From Chloroflexota bacterium (GTDB taxonomy: Bacteria > Chloroflexota > UBA4733): DNA of 6,807 bases. A program made the translations under genes and the position numbers. Under the pieces are notes generated by a model, which worked only from the letters and a program-made list of their open reading frames with translations, had not been told where the DNA came from and ran no database searches. Positions 6,092 through 6,807 of the stretch are shown here, piece by piece. Each line of letters opens with the position of its first letter. Positions within the stretch are counted from its first letter, which is position 1. The DNA is taken from assembly GCA_025449435.1 (NCBI GenBank), contig JANWJO010000131.1, positions 1-6,807 of the forward strand, read 5' to 3'.

Positions 6092-6807
6092 ATGCGCGTC
6101 CTCCAGCGGTTTGAACGGTTCGTGCAGCGTGGCGTCGAGCGCCCGTTTACCCGTCTCACTGGGAGCAGCTTGCAACCAGTCGAGGTCGCGAAGTTTCTGG
6201 AAAAGGAGATGGTTGCCAATCGCAAAGTCGTTGGCAATCGTGTGTACGCGCCAAACTGGTTCCGAGCCGAGCTGTCGGTGGTGGAGTTCCGGCAGTTTGA
6301 GCCAATCCTGCAGCAGTTAGAGCGCGAAATCGCCTCGGACCTCAACCGGCAAGCGAGCAGCCACCACTACATACTGCTGGGCGCCATCACCGTCGAGTTG
6401 CTGGCCAGCGCTACCTTGCGGAAGGGAGACGTGCTGGCGACGGCCGAGCTGCGCGACACGCCACTAGCTGCCGCCTCTACCGGCTTGTTGGAACAGGCGG
6501 TCCCCGTATCCGATCCAGCGCCGGCACCTGCCCAACAACAGGCTTCCGATCTGGCGCCGGCGCTAGCGCCTACTCCCGGCCAAACCGTCGTCATGCCGGC
6601 CAACGCAGGAGTGGCGGCCGCGCCAGCAGCAACGGCGCCCACAACGACCACGCCGCCACTACTCATCTTTCGCGATGAACAAGGCGTTGAGCAGCGCATC
6701 CGCATGCCCGCCGGACACCTCACGGTGGGACGCAGTCTTGAAAACGACATTGTGCTCGATGGCCTGAGCGTAAGCCGGGAGCACGCAAGGCTCACTTATG
6801 CGACCGA
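6092..6807 (+). CDS. fhaA: FhaA-type protein: DUF3662 plus FHA domain (3' end outside window)
   Basis: Cytoplasmic adaptor that reads phosphothreonine on partners of Ser/Thr kinases. FhaA proteins in Actinobacteriota are linked to cell-wall synthesis and division control. The visible 238 residues begin with the FhaA N-terminal domain (DUF3662, about 1-115), recognised by the opening FERFVQR and RPFTRLT segments, LQPVEVAKFLEKEM (27-40) and the later HYILLGAITVEL segment (92-103). A long Ala/Pro/Gln/Thr-rich linker (about 122-188) follows, then an FHA domain from about 189 with GRS (213-215), Asn218 and SREHA (228-232), the phosphothreonine-binding loops. The frame has no stop before the window ends, so the last FHA strands are missing. 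The ATG lies 3 bases after the preceding stop and has no clear ribosome binding site, suggesting coupled translation. The usual neighbours (fhaB, ftsW/rodA, penicillin-binding protein, kinase, phosphatase) could follow downstream, but this cannot be seen. Confidence 0.9.
   Translation, partial: MRVLQRFERFVQRGVERPFTRLTGSSLQPVEVAKFLEKEMVANRKVVGNRVYAPNWFRAELSVVEFRQFEPILQQLEREIASDLNRQASSHHYILLGAITVELLASATLRKGDVLATAELRDTPLAAASTGLLEQAVPVSDPAPAPAQQQASDLAPALAPTPGQTVVMPANAGVAAAPAATAPTTTTPPLLIFRDEQGVEQRIRMPAGHLTVGRSLENDIVLDGLSVSREHARLTYAT
6509..6570 (+). repeat. Imperfect direct repeat in the FhaA linker
   Basis: Two copies of a TCCGATC-(two variable bases)-GCGCCGGC core start at 6509 and 6545, 36 bases apart and in frame, both encoding a Ser-Asp-x-Ala-Pro-Ala type segment. 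It lies in the low-complexity linker and probably arose by local duplication. Confidence 0.45.

Noticed and set aside
6367..6795. Minus-strand frame opposite the FhaA linker
   Set aside because: Its Ala/Gly/Ser-rich protein mirrors the low-complexity linker on the other strand; FHA and DUF3662 motifs on the plus strand settle the coding direction.

Overview
The window is bacterial, moderately GC-rich and gene-dense. It holds six protein-coding genes, two of them cut by the window edges. The best lineage guess is a Chloroflexota-type bacterium. This rests mainly on the last gene, an FhaA-type protein (DUF3662 plus FHA), a family known mostly from Actinobacteriota and Chloroflexota, together with a LuxE/LuxC pair outside any visible luciferase operon. 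It is an inference from gene content, not a proven assignment. No rRNA, tRNA, transposase, CRISPR array or phage gene was seen.

Layout. Positions 1-3760 (+) form a tightly packed operon: the 3' part of a LuxE-family acyl-protein synthetase, a complete LuxC-family acyl-CoA reductase, and an NCS2-family nucleobase permease. Both junctions are ATGA overlaps, so the three genes are probably translated as a coupled unit. Positions 3761-3855 are a short convergent intergenic region with two stem-loops. Positions 3856-4473 (-) encode a histidine-phosphatase (phosphoglycerate-mutase-like) enzyme that probably starts at GTG. Positions 4474-4630 are a divergent promoter region with an extended -10 element facing right and a 13-bp perfect inverted repeat beside the phosphatase start. 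Positions 4631-6088 (+) encode a membrane phosphoglycosyl transferase (WcaJ-like). It is followed after 3 bases by an FhaA-type gene (6092 to the window end) that is cut inside its FHA domain.

How the genes may work together. LuxE activates a fatty acid as acyl-AMP and holds it as a thioester; LuxC reduces the acyl group to an aldehyde with NADPH. The missing link to light production (luxA/luxB) and the acyltransferase LuxD are not in view. The operon is therefore better read as a non-luminous carboxylate-to-aldehyde module, of unknown substrate, co-expressed with a purine-type transporter. The right-hand pair joins the first membrane step of surface polysaccharide synthesis to a phosphothreonine-reading protein of the Ser/Thr kinase network that usually acts in cell-wall and division control. 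The phosphatase between the two units has no clear link to either.

The most interesting points are the translationally coupled luxE-luxC-permease operon, the close pairing of a phosphoglycosyl transferase with fhaA, and the palindrome at the phosphatase start.
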